NCBI GenBank assembly: GCA_025331125.1
Contig: JAOALB010000054.1
Location: 1-64,000, forward strand
Direction of reading: 5' to 3'
Length of the DNA stretch: 64,000 nucleotides
Source of the DNA: Mycogone perniciosa
Taxonomy: Eukaryota > Ascomycota > Sordariomycetes > Hypocreales > Hypocreaceae
Shown here piece after piece: positions 1 to 14,470 of the stretch. The translations under genes were made by a program, and so were the position numbers. Below the pieces are notes generated by a model. The model saw only the letters and a program-made list of their open reading frames with translations. It made no database searches and was not told where the DNA came from. How positions within the stretch are numbered: the stretch's first letter is position 1; every line of letters starts with the position of its first letter.

Positions 1-77
1 TTCATCCCTGACCTCTCTGTCAACATAAACCCACGAACCTCGGTTTATCCCTTGAGAATCAACCCGGATCGTCACAG
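1..77. other. left-edge sequence of ordinary composition
   Basis: The first ~77 bases have mixed composition and match nothing else I can find in the window. From about base 78 the sequence becomes very AT-rich and aligns with the Gypsy pol of the element at 29,381-47,979. The change marks either host DNA or a different, less mutated repeat cut by the window edge. Confidence 0.4.
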
Positions 78-3000
78 TAAACACTTTAAAAGTAGATTTA
101 GTTATAAAATTATAAAAAATTACTAAAATATAATTTTATAGGAAAACTAACTTAACTATTTTTAAACCTGCTTTACATTAAATAATATCTCTCTTTACCT
201 ATAAATACCTTTTAAAAACATTATTAAAGAAATTAAACGCAATAGCTATATATATAAAACTAATTATATAGACTATCTAGTTACTATAAAACTAATATTC
301 TAAAGCTGCGCTTTAATAATCCCTATAAATAAAAGGATTTTTAAATAAAGAATTAATTAATTTTAAAAACTTTAATACTTTACTGCTATTAAGAATATAC
401 TTTTATAAATTAAAGTAATTAAATATTACTATTAACTATAAAGTAAATTAAAAATAAAGATTAATAGCTTAAATTAATACAGTTTAAATAAAAAAGGATC
501 TTTAAATACTTATAAACCCTACTTTAAATACAGGTATAGTTAAAATAGCCTAATAGTATATTTATTAAAGCATTTATAAATTTAAGGTTAAAAAGAAATA
601 TTACTTTTAATTAGCTAGCAGTAAAATACAGTTTAAAGGTATACCTATACTAAACAGTTAATACTATATTTAATAATAGGTAAGTAAATATAATTAAGGA
701 AATTATTATTTAAGTATATATAGGCAATATATAAATAGCAGTAAGATTTTATATTGCATTAAATAAAGTCTTAATGGCTTTTATTTTTAAAATGCTATTT
801 ATTTAAACTATATAGTTAATATTTAATTATATATTAAAAAATAGGGATTTATATATAAAATATAAAATAGGAAATATTTAAATTATTACTTTAACTATAA
901 AAGCTATTTATTAAAAATATAAAATAAAAGTATTATATAATTGAAAGTTAAAATAAATATTAATTTTATAATTAAATATAAAGTTAATAAAATAAAAAAA
1001 AGCTTAAAAATACTTTAGTCTACTTTAAGAAAAAAGGTTTTATATTGATTATTAAAGCGAGTTAAAGAGGATTGAATTTAATTAATATTAGCTAATAATT
1101 TAGAAAATTAAATAAAAGCAATAAAAAAGATAATATAAAAGTTTAAGGAAATAGAGGATTAAAGAAAATCTTAAAAGAGAGTATAAAAACGCAAAAAGAT
1201 TAAAACTAATATTATATATAAAAGAAAGGTATAAAAATCCACTTAATAAATAATATACTATTTAATAGTTTTATCCGTATTAAAAGTCTTTATTAAAAAT
1301 AAAAGAAATAAAATAAAGTAAAGGATAACTTAAACTTTAATACTCCCTTTATTAACTATATTACTTTAAAGTTTTTATTTATTAAAGTTAGGTTAAGGTT
1401 TATACTAGATTAACTAGCTGTAATCTTAAAAATAGTAAAAGGGAAACTAATAATATAAAAAAACAGCAATTTTAATATAAATCTTAAAAAACAGGGAAAT
1501 AGCATTTTCCTAGGATTTTATAGAATATAAAAAGCTAAATCCTAAAATCGCCCTACTATACACTATTTATATAGTAGAATATAACGCCTAGCAGAGTAGC
1601 AGTATTTTAATTTTTAAAAGGATAAAGAAAAAGGTATTTAATTTACTATAAGTCTATATTAAAAAAGGCCGTTTGAAAAAAAGCTATAAGCTATACAGGA
1701 ACCTATTCTTTTTAATATAAAAGAAAGACAGCGGCCTTCGCTTTATTAATTCTATTATATAAATAAATAAAATAACTATTAAAAATACCTTTATTCCTTT
1801 AAACACTAATTAGTTTAATAAAGATTTTATAGGCTATATAATACTATTATTACTAGACTTTTTTTTAAATATAATTAAATCCCTTTAAATAAAAAAAGTT
1901 AAAATATAACTATATTTATAAGCTTTATTAGCCTTTTAAAATACTGCACCCTTTTAATAAATACTATAAATATACTAGTATAATTCTAATATATTATTTT
2001 ATAAATATTATTTGATTTTATACTTATAGTATATTATCTATCTTTAAATAATATTATAGTATAAAAATTAAAATCTATACATAATAATAAAAAAGTAATG
2101 CCTAAGGTTTAATATTATATTTTAAAGTACTTTTAACATTTAAATAAAACTTCTATTAATATTAAATTATTAAGATATACTATCTCGGCAGTAAAGTTAA
2201 TCTTTTATTAAATATTAGCTAAGTTAATAGGATGTTTATATAATATAAAAAGACAGTAATTAATAATTAGGAAAATTATTAAAATTAAAAAATAAAAGAA
2301 TTATAAAATTAAAAAATAAAAGAATTATAAAATTATTAATAAAGGTTAATCCTTCTTTAATTTAATTAATTACTATAAATACTAAATTAAATACTTTACT
2401 TAGATTATAAAGCCTTTAACTAGTTTATTAAAGAAAAATACCTTTTAAAAATAAATTAAAAAGCAGTAATAAGCTATAAATAAACTTAAAGAATTTATTA
2501 CTTTTACTTTAATATTAGTAATATTAAATATAAATAAAAGATATAAAGAGGTAATCTTAATAGTTAATACTAGTATAATAAGCTAAAGGGCAGTTTTAAT
2601 ATAAGTTATAAAAGGAAAAAATACTTAATTGAATATAAAAACAGGTATTAACTTTTATTAAAAATAAAATATAATACTATAAAAAAAGAGTGTAAAGTAT
2701 TACTTTAAGCCTTTAAAAGGCTATATATTTATATTTATAGACTTTTATTTATATTAAAGATAAATATTAAAGTATTTATTAATTATATAAATAATAAGAT
2801 TAATAATATCCCTGGCAGGTATATAACCTAGTAAATTAGCTATATCCTCTTTTTTAACTTTACAGCTAAATATATCTTAAAAAAAGAGAACGCTATAGTA
2901 AACGCTTTATCCTATAAACTAGTAACTGCTGTAAATAAAGTTAAAGCCTAGAAAAAAAGGGATTTAAAAGACTTTATAAATATATATTTAGGTATAATTT

Positions 3001-3945
3001 TATTTATTCTGCTAAGAGAAAAGTATAGCGAAAAATCCTAGTAAATTGCGTAATACCTCCAGATAATATAAAGACTATTTAGTCTCTTAGCTATAAACTT
3101 TTAACAATTAAATAATAAAGTAAAAAAATTTATATAAAAGATAAAAGGTTATAGGCTAAGCCAATAAAACACTGCCACCAACCTATATTTATCTTTAATA
3201 CCTTAACTATAAAGAAAACAGCTATTTAATAGTACTACGCGGAAATAGGTTATAAAAGATAAGAAATAACTTTCTAATTCTTAAAGGAAAAATATTAATA
3301 GCTATAAATATAGAATAATATATATAAAGCTATTATATTATACCCTTAATACTAAAGCTTTAACATATACTGCCTTAAAGAACCAGCTATAGCAATAAAA
3401 TTAACTAGACCTATAGAAAAGGTTTATTTTAATATTTAATATATCTTAAATAACTATAAATATATCTATTTATTTAAAGGAAAATATAACTTTATAAATA
3501 AATAAAAGTAAAACTTATATTAACTTTATTATCTATAATAATAATAAAGTTTATCTTTAAGTAAATTTATTAATTTAGTATAATAATTTAGGCTATTATA
3601 AATAAAAGACTTAAAATAAAAAAAATGCTTTTATAGGTATTAATTAATCTAAGTATTAAAATTATCCGGATATTAATATATAACCTTAAAGTTAATGCCC
3701 CTATAAAGGCTAATTATTAAAGCTTAATATTAATACTAGTAAAAATAGCTAAATGCAATAAAAAGTAATTCCAGAACCTAAATAAGGCAATTATAGCTAA
3801 TAAATATAGTATAAAAGGTTTAATAGAATACTCTGCATTTTATTTATTATTTGGCTAAAAACTGATTTTCCCTTTAAAAGTAAAACTGCCTATTTAGCAG
3901 CTAATTGACTAGGATAAAGTTTATATAATTGAAAATTAATTAATA
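78..3945 (+). mobile_element. Gypsy (family E) pol fragment, RIP-degenerate
   Basis: This is a decayed fragment of a Ty3/Gypsy LTR retrotransposon polyprotein read on the plus strand. Reverse transcriptase is recognisable at about 1,620-2,290, including a block reading LLLLDFF that corresponds to the fungal Gypsy SLLDFFSGYDQ region. RNase H and the connection follow at about 2,450-2,930. The integrase core runs to about 3,930 and ends in a YSAFYLLFG-like stretch. Almost every line of translation carries TAG or TAA where the family has W or Q codons, the expected result of RIP. The segment aligns, inverted, with about 37,990 down to 34,140 of the full family-E element. It has no LTR of its own here and is cut at 3,945 by a family-C LTR. 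Confidence 0.8.
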
Positions 3946-4110
3946 GTATAGGAAGGCAGGTTAGGGCAAGTATCGTTGTTATACTGTAGAGAGCATGAAA
4001 GCCCTTAGGCTTTATAGAAAGCTATAGCTAAGAACGCGTTAGGGCCTGGTTATATAACTGGAGTTTATCTCACAAGGCAGTAATATTGTATTATAGTTAA
4101 TACTATAACA
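3939..4110 (-). repeat. family-C Gypsy LTR (172 bp, RIP-mutated)
   Basis: This aligns along its length with the LTRs at 52,026-52,197 and 58,552-58,723, sharing for example the block AACGCGTTAGGGCCTGGT. It ends in an ACA followed by a poly-C run, as at 52,197. The first ~11 bases also fit the adjoining family-E sequence, so the left boundary lies anywhere from 3,939 to 3,950. Differences from the other copies are nearly all transitions. Confidence 0.8.
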
Positions 4111-7100
4111 GTACCCCCCCCCTTTATTTTACTATTTAGCTGCAAATAGCTATATTATTTGTATAAATTGAAATTCTAGGTAATTTATCCTAATACTTTT
4201 AAGATAAAGGTAAATAAAGTAAATTATATAGCTTTTTAATATTAATAATATATAGTTTAATTATAGGCTTTAATATAATATAATTTTTAATTAATATTTT
4301 ATAGGCTTTAATTTCTTTTTAATTATTTTTTCTTTTTCTTGTTTTATAATCTCTTTTAATATTTATTATAGTAAATTTAACTTTTATAAATCTTTTATAT
4401 AAAAGTTTTATATTACTTTCTTTTAGCTTTATACATCTTTAATTGATTATTATATAATAATATAGTATTTTTAGTTAATAAAGTCATAAAATCTATTATT
4501 TTTATAATAATTTAAAAGCACTTTGAACTTTTATTTTTTTTATACTTTATTTATATTATTTTCGTTTTTTAGTACATTACTTTAAGTATTTTTTGATTTA
4601 ATTTTATTAATTATCTTTTATTTAAAATATAGTAAAATAGCTATTTTAACTTATAAAAGGAAGTTGTATAAAAATAAAAAAATCTTTATACCTTTTAATT
4701 CATTAATAATATAAGCTTATAAATATATTTTTATTATTATATAAAGTTTTATTTATTTATTAACCAATCTTTTCATTAATTAATTAATTCTTCTATTAAT
4801 TGATGAATTTCTATATTTTATGTATTAATAAACTTTTTTTATTAATAGTATAAATAAATAATACTTTGTTGTATATATTTATATTTTCTTTCTATGTTTT
4901 TAAAAGCTTTAATAAATACTTTTAATTATATAATAATATATTGAAATTAATTAATAATAATATTAATATAAAAGCTTTTTCTGTTCTTTACTATAAAAGA
5001 ATTTAATAAATAAAGCTATAAAAGCCTTATTTTTAAATGAAGGTTAAAATTATAATTAATGAAAAGTAATGATATATTAATAGTTTTAAATACTATATTA
5101 TTGATAGTAAATTTAATTTATAAAAGCTAATAAATCAAATTATTTTAATAAAAGTTAATAAAAGTTAACAAATATTATTTTATATTTATATTAATTTGTT
5201 TAATTTAATTATTACTTTTAAAGTAAAAAGCGAATAAGTATTTTAATATATCTTTTAATTACTTTAAAAGTTATTTTTAAAACTTTAATATAAACTATAT
5301 ACTGCAATTAAATATAGTATTATTATATATATTATCAAAGTAATAAAGTGTATTAAGAAAATATATTAATTATTTTTTGATTAATAATAAAGTAATAGAT
5401 CTAAAATAATATATCTTTATAGAATAATTAATTATTCTTAATAAATATTTATATTTAATATTATAATAATAAATTTAAAAATAGTAAAATGTAATTAATA
5501 AAAAGATTTAATTATATATAAAATAAAATTAATAATAATTAAAAAAAAGCTTTATAATAAAAGTTATAGAGCTTTTATTTTAATATATAGTTTATAAGTT
5601 TATATAAATACTTTAATATTTTCTCAAGTGTATAATTCTTAATATCTTTAAATAATAAAGTTTAAGGTTTTAAATTTATTTAAATATTTAATTAAATTCT
5701 TAAAGTACTTTTTAAATAGGATTTATATATAAAACTTATTATTAAAAGGAATAAAAAGCTCCTTTTAATAATAAATTTTATTATGTATTCTTTAATAGTT
5801 ATTTATTACAATTTAAAATCTTTTATAAAGTTATTTTAATTATTAATAAATATTAAAGTTTTAAAATATAATTATTATTTCTTTTATTATCATATTTCAT
5901 TTAAATATTACTATAATTCAATTATTAATTAATTAATCTTTTATAAATATTATTATTATTATAAACGTAACTTTTATAAATATTTTTATATTTAATAAAA
6001 CCTTCTTTTTAAAATATTATTTAAGCTTTAAAATTAAAAGGCTTTTATACAAAATAATATATTATTTATTTTTTAATTTTATTATTAAAAAGGCTTAATC
6101 TTATAAATTTATTTTTTATTTCTCTATTTAAAATATTAAGCTTTATAATTTTAAAATTAAATTCATAAATAATATAGAAATTAAGTTAAACAGCATATAA
6201 ATTATAACATTTTTTATTAATTTAAAGCTTTAATTAAAGGATAGTATTTAAAAGCTTTACAGTTTATAATAATATTAAATTTTAATAAACTGTATAATTT
6301 TAAATATTATTATCTTATTATTTTAATAGTAATTAAAAACTTTTTATTATAAATTTTATAATTATACTTCTAAATATTATACTTTATAAAAAGATATAAT
6401 AAAATATCAAATACCTTTTTTATTATATTATAATAAAATATTATTTAATACCTTACTAAAAGTATTTATTTCAAAAACTATTTATTTATTATAGTTAAAA
6501 AAAACTAAAATTAAAATTAATTTAAAAATATATTAAATTAAATTGAAAGCTTTTTATTATTTTTCTTTTTAAATATATAATTAATTTTTCTTTAAAAGTT
6601 TATTTAATAATATAGTTATTTTAAAGTATTTTTAAATAAAACAATAATAAAGGTTTATATAATTGAAAGGCTTTAATAAATCTTTTATTTTTTTTAAATA
6701 AGTATTAACTTAATATAGTTTTAATTTTTTTAAATTTTATTTTTAAGCCCGTTCAAGTAAAAGTTAAATTAAAGTATATTATATAAATATATTTAAAAAG
6801 GTAATAAAAAGTATAAATAATATAATATTAACATATAATAAATATATTATAAAAGTTAAAAAGTATAATTAATATTTTAAAAAAGCTACACTTTATAATA
6901 AATATTATTTTTTATATATTGTTTTTAATAATATAACAGTTATTAAATATACTAATAATATTAAATTTTATATATACCTTTATATAGTTTAAAGTATTAA
7001 AGGTTTTTTAAATTAATAGTAACAAATATTAATTCTTAATAATAATATTATTTAACTTTTAATAGTTTTAGTAAATATAAATACTGTTTTTTAATATTGT

Positions 7101-9709
7101 AATTCAAAAAGAAATAATATATTATATTTATAATTTATAAATAAATCCTTTTATTAAATCTTTACTTAATTATGTTGTTATTATTTATAGTTTATTAAAT
7201 AAAATAAATTTCTTTATTTAATATAAAAGGTTTTTCTTTAATAGTATTTTAATTCTATAGCTTTAAATTTATTATAAAAATATTTTATTTATTATTCTTA
7301 ATAAAAAGGTATTATATAAATTATATAATTAAAATAATGGTTTTTTTTAAAATACTTAATGTATTAAATTTAAATGTCTCTATTATAAATCTTTTTATAT
7401 TAATAACTATAAATCTTTTTAATTATATTACAAAGTAATATTTATTAATAGAATTATATATTCCCTTTAATAATATTGTTTATATATTAATATACTATTT
7501 TTATGTTATAAGTACTTATTAAAAAAGTCTATTTAACAGCTTCAATAAATTAATGAATATTAATCCTTTAACTTTCATAATTTAATTAATTCTTTTTAAG
7601 TTGCTTTTATTATATAAATATATAATTAATAGTATAAAGTAATGAAGTTTATAGCTACTATTATGTATATGTTTATTATATTTAAATATACTTTTTAATT
7701 TTAAACTTTAATTTAATTTTATAAAAGTAATATATTAAAAAGTACTATTAATAATTTTAACAAAGGTTTTCTTTTTATTATTAATTATAAATTATAAAAG
7801 TAAACAATAATTTCATATATATTTAATTTGAAATTATTTATATTTATATTTCTTTATTATTAACTTTACTGTATTTTAAGATTATATAATAATTTGCATT
7901 TAATATTAAAGTTTATAAAATATATGAGTTATAAATTCTTTTTTAAATTAAATTATAATTTTCTTTTTTTAAATTATTTTTAATTAATAATTATTAATAT
8001 TATATAATCTTTTATTTAATTACCTTTAATAAAGTTATTTTTTATTTTAGTTATTATTAAAATTCATATAAAGCTAGCTATATTTTTTAAAAAGTAATAA
8101 TTATAATAATAATAAAAATTAAAAGAAATAGTTATTTTTTTAATTAATATTAAAGTTATTCTTTTTTAATTATAAAAATTAAAAATAATAGATATATTAT
8201 TTAAGATATCTATAAAAAAAGACTTATATAAAAGTTAATTCTAGTTTATATAATAAAGAATTTTAAAACTTTATTAACTTTACTTTTATTAATAAAGAAA
8301 GGTTTTTGATAAATAATAGTTATTAAGTAATAATATTGAATTATTTAATAAAAGTATCATAAATAAAAGCTTAAGGTATATAGCTATTGTTTATTAAAGT
8401 TTCTATATTAATATAAATAATATGTATAAAAAATAATGAAAGTTATATTAAAAGGGATCTATTATTTATTAATTTCAATTTAAAGGGCTTTTAATTAAAA
8501 AGGCAGTAATAAATTTATTTTAGAATAGTAATATTATTTATAGTTAACCTTTATTTATACCCTTTAATAAAGGTTAATTCCTTTTTTAATTTACAAATTA
8601 AATTTAAGTTTTTAAAAGGTATAGTTAATTAAATTAATATAAATTAAAAGTTAATACAGTAATGTTATTATTATTATCTTTATTAATATTGAAAAAAAGT
8701 ATATTATTTAAAGTTTAAATTTATAAATTAATTAAATATTATAAATAATACTAGTATATTATTAAGGTTTACTTATTATCTTATATTAAATTATTTTATT
8801 ATTCAGTTTAAAGTATTACTAAATCAAAATATAATTAATATAATTAGATTTAATAATTTTAAATTTATTTTTAATATAAACTCTTTAAATATATATTAAA
8901 CTACTTTTATTTATTATAGTTATTAAAGCTATAATTTACCTTTCTATAATAAAAGTAAAGTCTTTTAATAATATACTTTCTATAAAAGATTTAAAAGTAA
9001 AGTAATATAATATATATAATATTTAATTATATTAAATTATTAATTGATATTAACGTAATAGTTTAGCTATTTTTTGTAATTATTTTATTAATATTAATAA
9101 TATTATTATTCTTAATCGTTTTATTAATATTTATTTATTTAAATTATATAGAAAATATTATAATATATATTTCTTTAAAGTTTATTATAAATAGTTTAAT
9201 ATATTTAATATTATCTTATAAAGTTAAATTTATTTAATTTAATTATTTAAGCTTTTATAATATTAATAGACTTTTAAGAAACTTTTATTTTTAATACCTT
9301 TATTATTTATTTAATTGTTTTATTATATTGACTATTAAATATAAATAATTTCATTATAAAGTTTTAAAAAGGCTTATTTAATATATATAAATTATTTAAA
9401 AACTATTATACCTTTCAAAATAACTTTATTATTTTATATTATTTATTAAAATTAAGAAAAACTATTATATTAATTTTTTAATTTTATTAAGTAAAATTAT
9501 TAAGACTTCTAGTAATAATATTAAAGTTCTTTTATTATAATTAATATATATTTCCGTTTACAAAACTTATAATATATAAAATATTTTTAAAATTTAATTA
9601 AAAAGATTTATTAATTATTTATAAAAGTAATATTAATTTAAACTTATTAATTAATATATTTTTATTAATATTTAATAATATATTGTTATTAATATTTAAT
9701 AATATTTTA
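3939..9709 (-). mobile_element. Gypsy family C, truncated copy
   Basis: From the LTR at 3,939 rightwards the sequence follows the complete family-C element at 52,026-58,723 block by block. One example is the shared stretch just after the LTR around 4,140-4,320. It is read on the minus strand, so its 3' LTR is on the left. The polypurine tract is the run of C at about 4,113-4,121 (G on the coding strand). The copy stops at about 9,709, where a family-E LTR begins, so the 5' LTR and part of gag are missing. It is even more AT-rich than the 52-kb copy, and no open frame of useful length survives. Confidence 0.8.
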
Positions 9710-10100
9710 TTGAGGGGGAATTAGCGCTTTAAATATATATATATATATACTAATAATAACCGGAATAGAGCGCGGGAACCGCGCTTTTAATAGAACTATA
9801 AAGCTGTAATTAAATAATATAAGGACTAAAAGATACTGCAAATCATTTAATTATAATATCTATAGTTAAAAGCAACTAATGGTTACCTCTTTATGCCTTA
9901 ATAGCTATAAAAATACAGGTAAAGGTAATATATTAAAGGAAAACGCAGGCTAGTTTTTTATTAAACTAAATCTATCTGTTTATCTTTATAGTCTTATACC
10001 TCCCTAATCGAATAGTTGCTTAAATAAGCAATTAACTTTATTTAAATAGGCTAAGAAAAAGGACTATAAATATATTAAGTATATTAGTTACCCCTAATAA
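9710..10100 (-). repeat. family-E Gypsy LTR (copy 1, left)
   Basis: It begins TTGAGGGGGAATTAGCGC and ends near GTTACCCCTAATAAA. It is ~390 bp and aligns with 29,381-29,768 and with the split LTR at 41,073-41,208 plus 47,729-47,979. The ends are roughly inverted repeats (TTTATTRAGGGG against CCCCTAATAAA), as expected of an LTR. Part of the original GC survives in the ACCGGAATAGAGCGCGGGAA block at about 9,759-9,778. Confidence 0.75.
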
Positions 10101-13100
10101 AACCTTCCCTATAAGTATTCGCGAATAAAAGAAACGAATCTCAATAAAACGTTTTAGCTAAACCTCCTAGTATTAATATTATAATTCCTTAAAGTAAATA
10201 TTAATAATATAAAGAAATAATAAAATAAATGTATTATAAAGAAAAGAAAACTAAAAATAGAATTACTAATATATATACTACTAATATCCTTATATTTAAT
10301 TTATATTACATTATTCTTTTTATATTAAAACCGCTATAATTAAATAGTTTTATCCTAATAACCTATATTTATTAATAAGTATTTTAAGCTATTATCTGTT
10401 TACTTTATATTAGTTGTTTTATTGTTTAAGTAGGTGTATAGATTTACTTTTAAATATTATTTTAAGCCGATTTATTTATTAATCCTGGCAGGGTTAAGCT
10501 ATAGTATATATTTAAGGCTGTAATTCTTTCAATTTAAAGATATTAAAGTATCCTTTTTCCTATTACTACCATAAAAGCTATTATTATAGTATATCCTCTT
10601 TTATTTAATTTTATAAAGCTTCTTTTATCTTTTTTTATTACCTTTTAATTAAACTCTGCAGTTCCTTTTAAAACTTTGTCCACTTTTAAATTTTAATTAT
10701 TTTTTAATTTATTAAAGGAACTATTACTTTTTTTAAAAAAAGTTAAATCCTCCGTTAAACTCTCTATATCTTTTAATAGTGCTAGCGCAGTTAATAAAGG
10801 TTTTATAGGTTATAGTATTATTAAAAAATATATAAATTTACTTTTAATTATTAATCCTATTATTGCCTTTACTATAAATACTATTTAAATAGCTAAGCTA
10901 ATAGTATTATTTCATTTTTTCGCTATTAATATAGTTTATAAAGCTAAAGAAAATACTTTTTTTTTAATTATAGCTAGTTTAATTATATAATAGTAGGTAT
11001 AGGTATAGTTAAAGTTAAAGGTTAAGTCTTAGAAGTTAACTATAGATATTGTATTTTAGTTTATATATATATTATTAAGAAAATAAATAATTATTAAGAA
11101 AAACTATTATTATAGTAAATTAAATAGTTTTCTTTTATAAAGTTATTTATTAATACTTTAAAATCTATAACTGCAAGTTTATTTACAGCTATTACTTAAT
11201 ATAAAACCTAAATTATATTTATATAGCTTTTAGCAGAGTTTTTAAAGTATAGGTATTAATATTAATTTTAAAGTAAAAGTTTAAACCCTTTTAAGTTAAT
11301 TACTGTATATTTTTTAAAGTTAAAGGAGATTAAAACTCTGCTTAAAGGTTTCGCCCGTTAATTTAACTTAATATTAATAAATCTTTAAAGTATCTATAAA
11401 ATCTAGAATAGGCTTAAATAGCTGTATTTATTAAACTTAAGTTATTCTATATATAAAACTATATAAAAGTTAAATAAATAAGGGAATCTGGCTTTTTTAA
11501 GTATATAGGCTTATAGGTTAAAGAATTATTATATATAGCGTTTATAGTTATCCCTATTAAAGTTAAAGTAATAAAAGTACCTTTATTTGTTGAAAATATA
11601 AGTATATTAATATTAAGGAAAATAAATAAACTTTATAAAGATTTATTCTTTTTCTATAAAGCTTTAAAAGGAGTAAAGTTTTTAGTTTGCCTTTTATAGG
11701 TTAAAGAATAAAGTAAAAAAGTACAGGTTTTTTTATAAGCGAGATATTATAGTAAAGAAAAAAAAGGGTTAAATAAAATTAAATAGTAATAAAATAAAAT
11801 TTAAGCTAAAGGTAATATTTAAGTTAATATAAAATAAATTTTTAATAAATAAAGGAGAAAGAAAGAAAGAAAGAGAGTATAGTATTACTTTTTATTTTTT
11901 ATAGGCGCAGGTATATAGTTTAATATATAAAGTGATTCTCTTTATTATATATAAATTACTACTCTTTTAAAGTAACCTTTTATAATTTATTTACCTTTTT
12001 TTTTATTTTTTATTTTCTTTTTACTTTTTATTTTTTTTTATTTAATTATAATAGATTTTATTAAAAAAGGCTATTATTAATTACTTAATATAGTTAACTT
12101 TATTAATATATTTATTGCTAGTAAAAAGACTTTTAAGGAGATTTTTTTATTTTAAAAAAGTTAAATTCAACTTTACTTTCCTATTTAACCGTTTACCTTA
12201 AATAAAGCTTTAGTAAATAGGTATTATTTAATTAATATCTTTACTTTAACTCTCTTTAAATTTAGAAGTATTTTATTATTTAGATTATTAATAGTGTAAA
12301 TATTAGTTAATTAAACCTGCTAATTTATTTAAAGGTTGCTTTTTCCCCTTTATTTAAATTATCTTTATCTTTATTATCTTTTATACAAGGTTATACTTTA
12401 AAAAATACTTTTAGCATTATACCTTTAAAAGCTTTTAGTTTTATTTTTAAAATATTATATATACTATTAAAGGAAAGATATTTAAGCTAGTCTATATCCT
12501 GGCAGAGATCTTATATATTTATAGGTAATTCTTTTATACTTTTTTAAAGCAGATATAGTATATTAAAGCTTTATTTATTTTATTCTATAGGCAGTATAAT
12601 CCCTAATTCTATTAAAGGTGCCTTTAAACTTAATCTATTACTATTACAGCTATTAAAAAGTATATCTTATTTCCTTTTTATAATTATATCTTTATTTTAG
12701 GTTTTTAATAAAGGGACTATTTAAATTACCTTTAATTTAAGGCTTTTTTATATATTTAGTAATATTCTTTTAGCTATTAACTTTAATAAAGTAATTAAAG
12801 TATAGCTATTACTTTTTTTAAAAAAGATTAAATACTTTCCTTTATTAAGCTAATAGTCTTTAATTATTTTTATCCTTTAATAGCCCTTTATTTTATAAAG
12901 GATTTATTTTATTTTACTAGGAATAAAAAAGTAAAAGGTTAAGCGATTTAATAGGTTTAGAAATTTATTTTAGCCTTTACTATTAAAAGTAAAAGGTTAA
13001 TATAAATAAAGTAGTTGATAAATTATTTAATTTTACAGTTTTTCTCTTTATAGTATAATTAAATTATACTTTTTATAGGCAAGGCAGTAAACTTTAATTT

Positions 13101-13857
13101 AGCAATTATCTTTTCCTTTTTAAAAAATAATACCTAATAACTATTTTTTAAAAATATTATCTTTTACTTTTATTTATATATCCTTTATATAAAAGTAGTT
13201 ATTTTAATTTATTTTATTTATTTTAGGAATTACTACTTTAAAGTATTATAGGGGACTATATTTTAGTTAATATATCTCCTCCTCTTTTAATCTACTAATA
13301 TATATCCTAGTTTTTAGCTAGATTATTTAATTTAGTAACCTATATACCCTTTTAGCAGTTAAAAGGTTATTATAACGTTTATTAAGTTTTTAGCTATTAA
13401 GAGTTTTAATTATAGTTTTATTAATTACTTTATTTTTAAATATATTATTACCTGTCTTTAAGTGTTTATTTATATAGGTTTCTTTATTATTTTTAGCTAT
13501 TTACTAGTTAAATCTATCCTTTATAAACTTCTTGAAATATTCCTTTAAATAGGTTTTATTAAGCGGAATCCTATTTAATGTTTTTAGCCTATAAGCTTTT
13601 ATTATTCCTGCTTCAAATTTAATTTTAAATAATTTTAGTTAATATATCTTTAACTTTATATCTTTTAATAAATCCTTTTAACGTTTTGCGTTATAAAGTA
13701 GGATAAAGTTATTAAAGAGGAGAAGCTTAATTGCTTTCTGTAAAAAGTATTAATTATTAATATTTATCTTTTTAGTTAATATTTAATAAAATACTATTAC
13801 TTTCTTTTAAATTATTTTTATATTTTCCTTTTTTTTAAAAATATAAATATATACCAT

Positions 13858-14081
13858 AATAAATAGTTACCTTCTTTATACCTCAATAGCTATACAATTA
13901 CTGGTAAGGTAATACATTAAAGGAAAACGCGGTTAATTATATTAAACTAGGTTTATTTGTTTATCTTTATAGTTTTATACTTTCTTAATCTAGTAGTTAT
14001 TTCAATAAGTAATTAACTTTTTTTAGGTAAACTAGTAAAAAGGAGTATAAGCATATTAAGTATATTAATTACCTTTAATAA
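13858..14081 (-). repeat. partial family-E LTR (copy 1, right)
   Basis: About 224 bp repeat the second half of the LTR at 9,710-10,100 in direct orientation. The match starts near AGTTACCTTCTTTATACC and ends at TTACCTTTAATAAAA. The first ~165 bp of the LTR are absent. Confidence 0.7.
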
Positions 14082-14470
14082 AATATATATATAGAATTAA
14101 TAAAATTAATAAAATTAAACTTTTAATATATAATAAATATAGTTTTTTATAATAGTTAATAATAAAGTACTATAAAATTATTTATTTAAAGTTAAACAGT
14201 AAAGGGGTAAAAGAAAAGGATTATTTAACTATATATATTAATTTATAAAATAGTATTATATATATATATATAGGCCTAAGGCTTATATATTATACTTAAT
14301 ATATATATATTTATATTAGTTAGTCTAGGAAATATAGGGATTTCTAATACCTGGCTTAGTATAGCCAAGGTCCTTCTTTATTAGGTTTAACCTGTAATAG
14401 GTATATTGCCTATATATAAAGTACCTTTAAAATATGTTAAAGGGTCCAATAAGGTTATAGAGGTTAGGTT
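14082..14470. other. AT-rich junction with unclassified repeat-like sequence
   Basis: This is a transition from the transposon block to the first island. It has TA-rich tracts to about 14,310. A less mutated stretch follows with no match elsewhere in the window and no coding potential. Confidence 0.4.

Larger units (their letters stand above)
9710..14081 (-). mobile_element. deleted derivative of Gypsy family E (no gag-pol)
   Basis: It consists of a full left LTR (9,710-10,100), ~3.76 kb aligning with the post-pol region of the full element (about 29,769-34,130), and a partial second LTR (13,858-14,081). Everything that lies between 34,130 and the right LTR of the full element, that is gag, RT and most of integrase, is missing. 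The second LTR lacks its first ~165 bases. Relative to the full element it also lacks ~110 bp (near 11,160) and ~460 bp (near 11,670). It could be an internally deleted copy or a non-autonomous subfamily. RIP-type decay is throughout. Confidence 0.7.

Noticed and set aside
9730..9770. TA-repeat tract as a possible promoter or centromeric feature
   Set aside because: It recurs at the same place in every family-E LTR, so it is part of the LTR.
1..14300. AT-rich block as mitochondrial DNA or a centromere
   Set aside because: It resolves into identifiable Gypsy elements with RIP-type stops. There are no mitochondrial genes. A centromere cannot be excluded but nothing here requires it.
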